In this document: positions 63,826 to 64,000 of the stretch, in pieces
Layout: each line of letters starts with the position of its first letter
Numbering within the stretch: the first letter of the stretch is position 1
Translations under genes and position numbers: made by a program
Assembly (NCBI GenBank): GCA_023053685.1
Contig: JALIGW010000013.1
Location: 19,676,501 to 19,740,500, forward strand
Source: Diadophis punctatus similis
Lineage: Eukaryota; Chordata; Lepidosauria; Squamata; Dipsadidae
Length of the DNA stretch: 64,000 bases
Reading direction: 5' to 3'
Notes under the pieces: model-generated
What the model saw: only the letters and a program-made list of their open reading frames with translations
Told to the model about the DNA's origin: nothing
The model's database searches: none

Positions 63826-64000
63826 AATTGCTTTTGTACCAATTTGGTTTAAAAGACATACTTTACTGCTTTACTTACTTTAGACAGAAATCAGCACTGT
63901 GACCAAATCGATTGTCTTCTTTAAATGCTTATTTTAAAAATGGCCAGTTCTATGTGGCATGCTCCAGAGTCAGTTCACCTGACAGCCTGGTCATCCTCCA

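Overview
The window is vertebrate genomic DNA, most likely from a squamate reptile and probably a snake. It is intron-rich and AT-rich, has very many microsatellites, and carries a repeat mix typical of squamates: tRNA-headed Sauria-type SINEs, a BovB (RTE) LINE, CR1 fragments whose 3' ends run into microsatellites, L1 and L2-like LINE pieces, R4/Dong-like pieces, and many hAT and Tc1/mariner MITEs. No prokaryotic or organellar feature is visible. Species assignment is inference.

The only host coding sequence I can support is two consecutive exons on the + strand, at 5578-5801 and 7202-7284. They encode part of the extracellular ligand-binding domain of a GABA-A receptor gamma subunit, best matching gamma-3 (GABRG3): loop region, N-glycosylation site, and the whole Cys-loop. 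Splice sites and phases join perfectly (a split Arg codon between the exons, a split codon after the second). I recognise no other exon, so the window looks like the end of one intron, exon 4, a 1.4 kb intron, exon 5, and then more than 56 kb of the next intron.

The rest is a dense layering of transposons. 0-8 kb: a hAT MITE, an L2-like fragment, a large compound microsatellite, one SINE and two copies of a TA-flanked MITE around the exons. 10-15 kb: an L2 3' end, an L2/Maui-like 3' end whose (ATT)n tract has been split by an R4/Dong-like LINE, an L1 3' end, and a perfectly palindromic hAT MITE with target duplication TTCTAGAA. 16-26 kb: more MITEs, a palindromic mariner split by a SINE, and a long minus-strand LINE. 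27-36 kb: a solo LTR with a 5-bp target duplication, a CR1 3' end, a fossil LINE broken by a 765-bp mariner-like MITE and a SINE, and nested MITEs. 38-48 kb: a polypurine L1-like 3' end, R4/Dong fragments, a decayed BovB ORF, and a 5S-rRNA-like inverted repeat. 49-64 kb: an L2 split by a SPIN-like hAT element, two LTR candidates, a mariner-like MITE with a SINE inside, a minus-strand LINE, and a second copy of the 23.5-kb LINE family.

Nothing here works as a multi-gene system. The gene is one receptor subunit, and the interest lies in the transposon insertions. Many have readable target-site duplications, so insertion order can be worked out, and several (BovB, SPIN-like hAT) belong to groups known for horizontal transfer.
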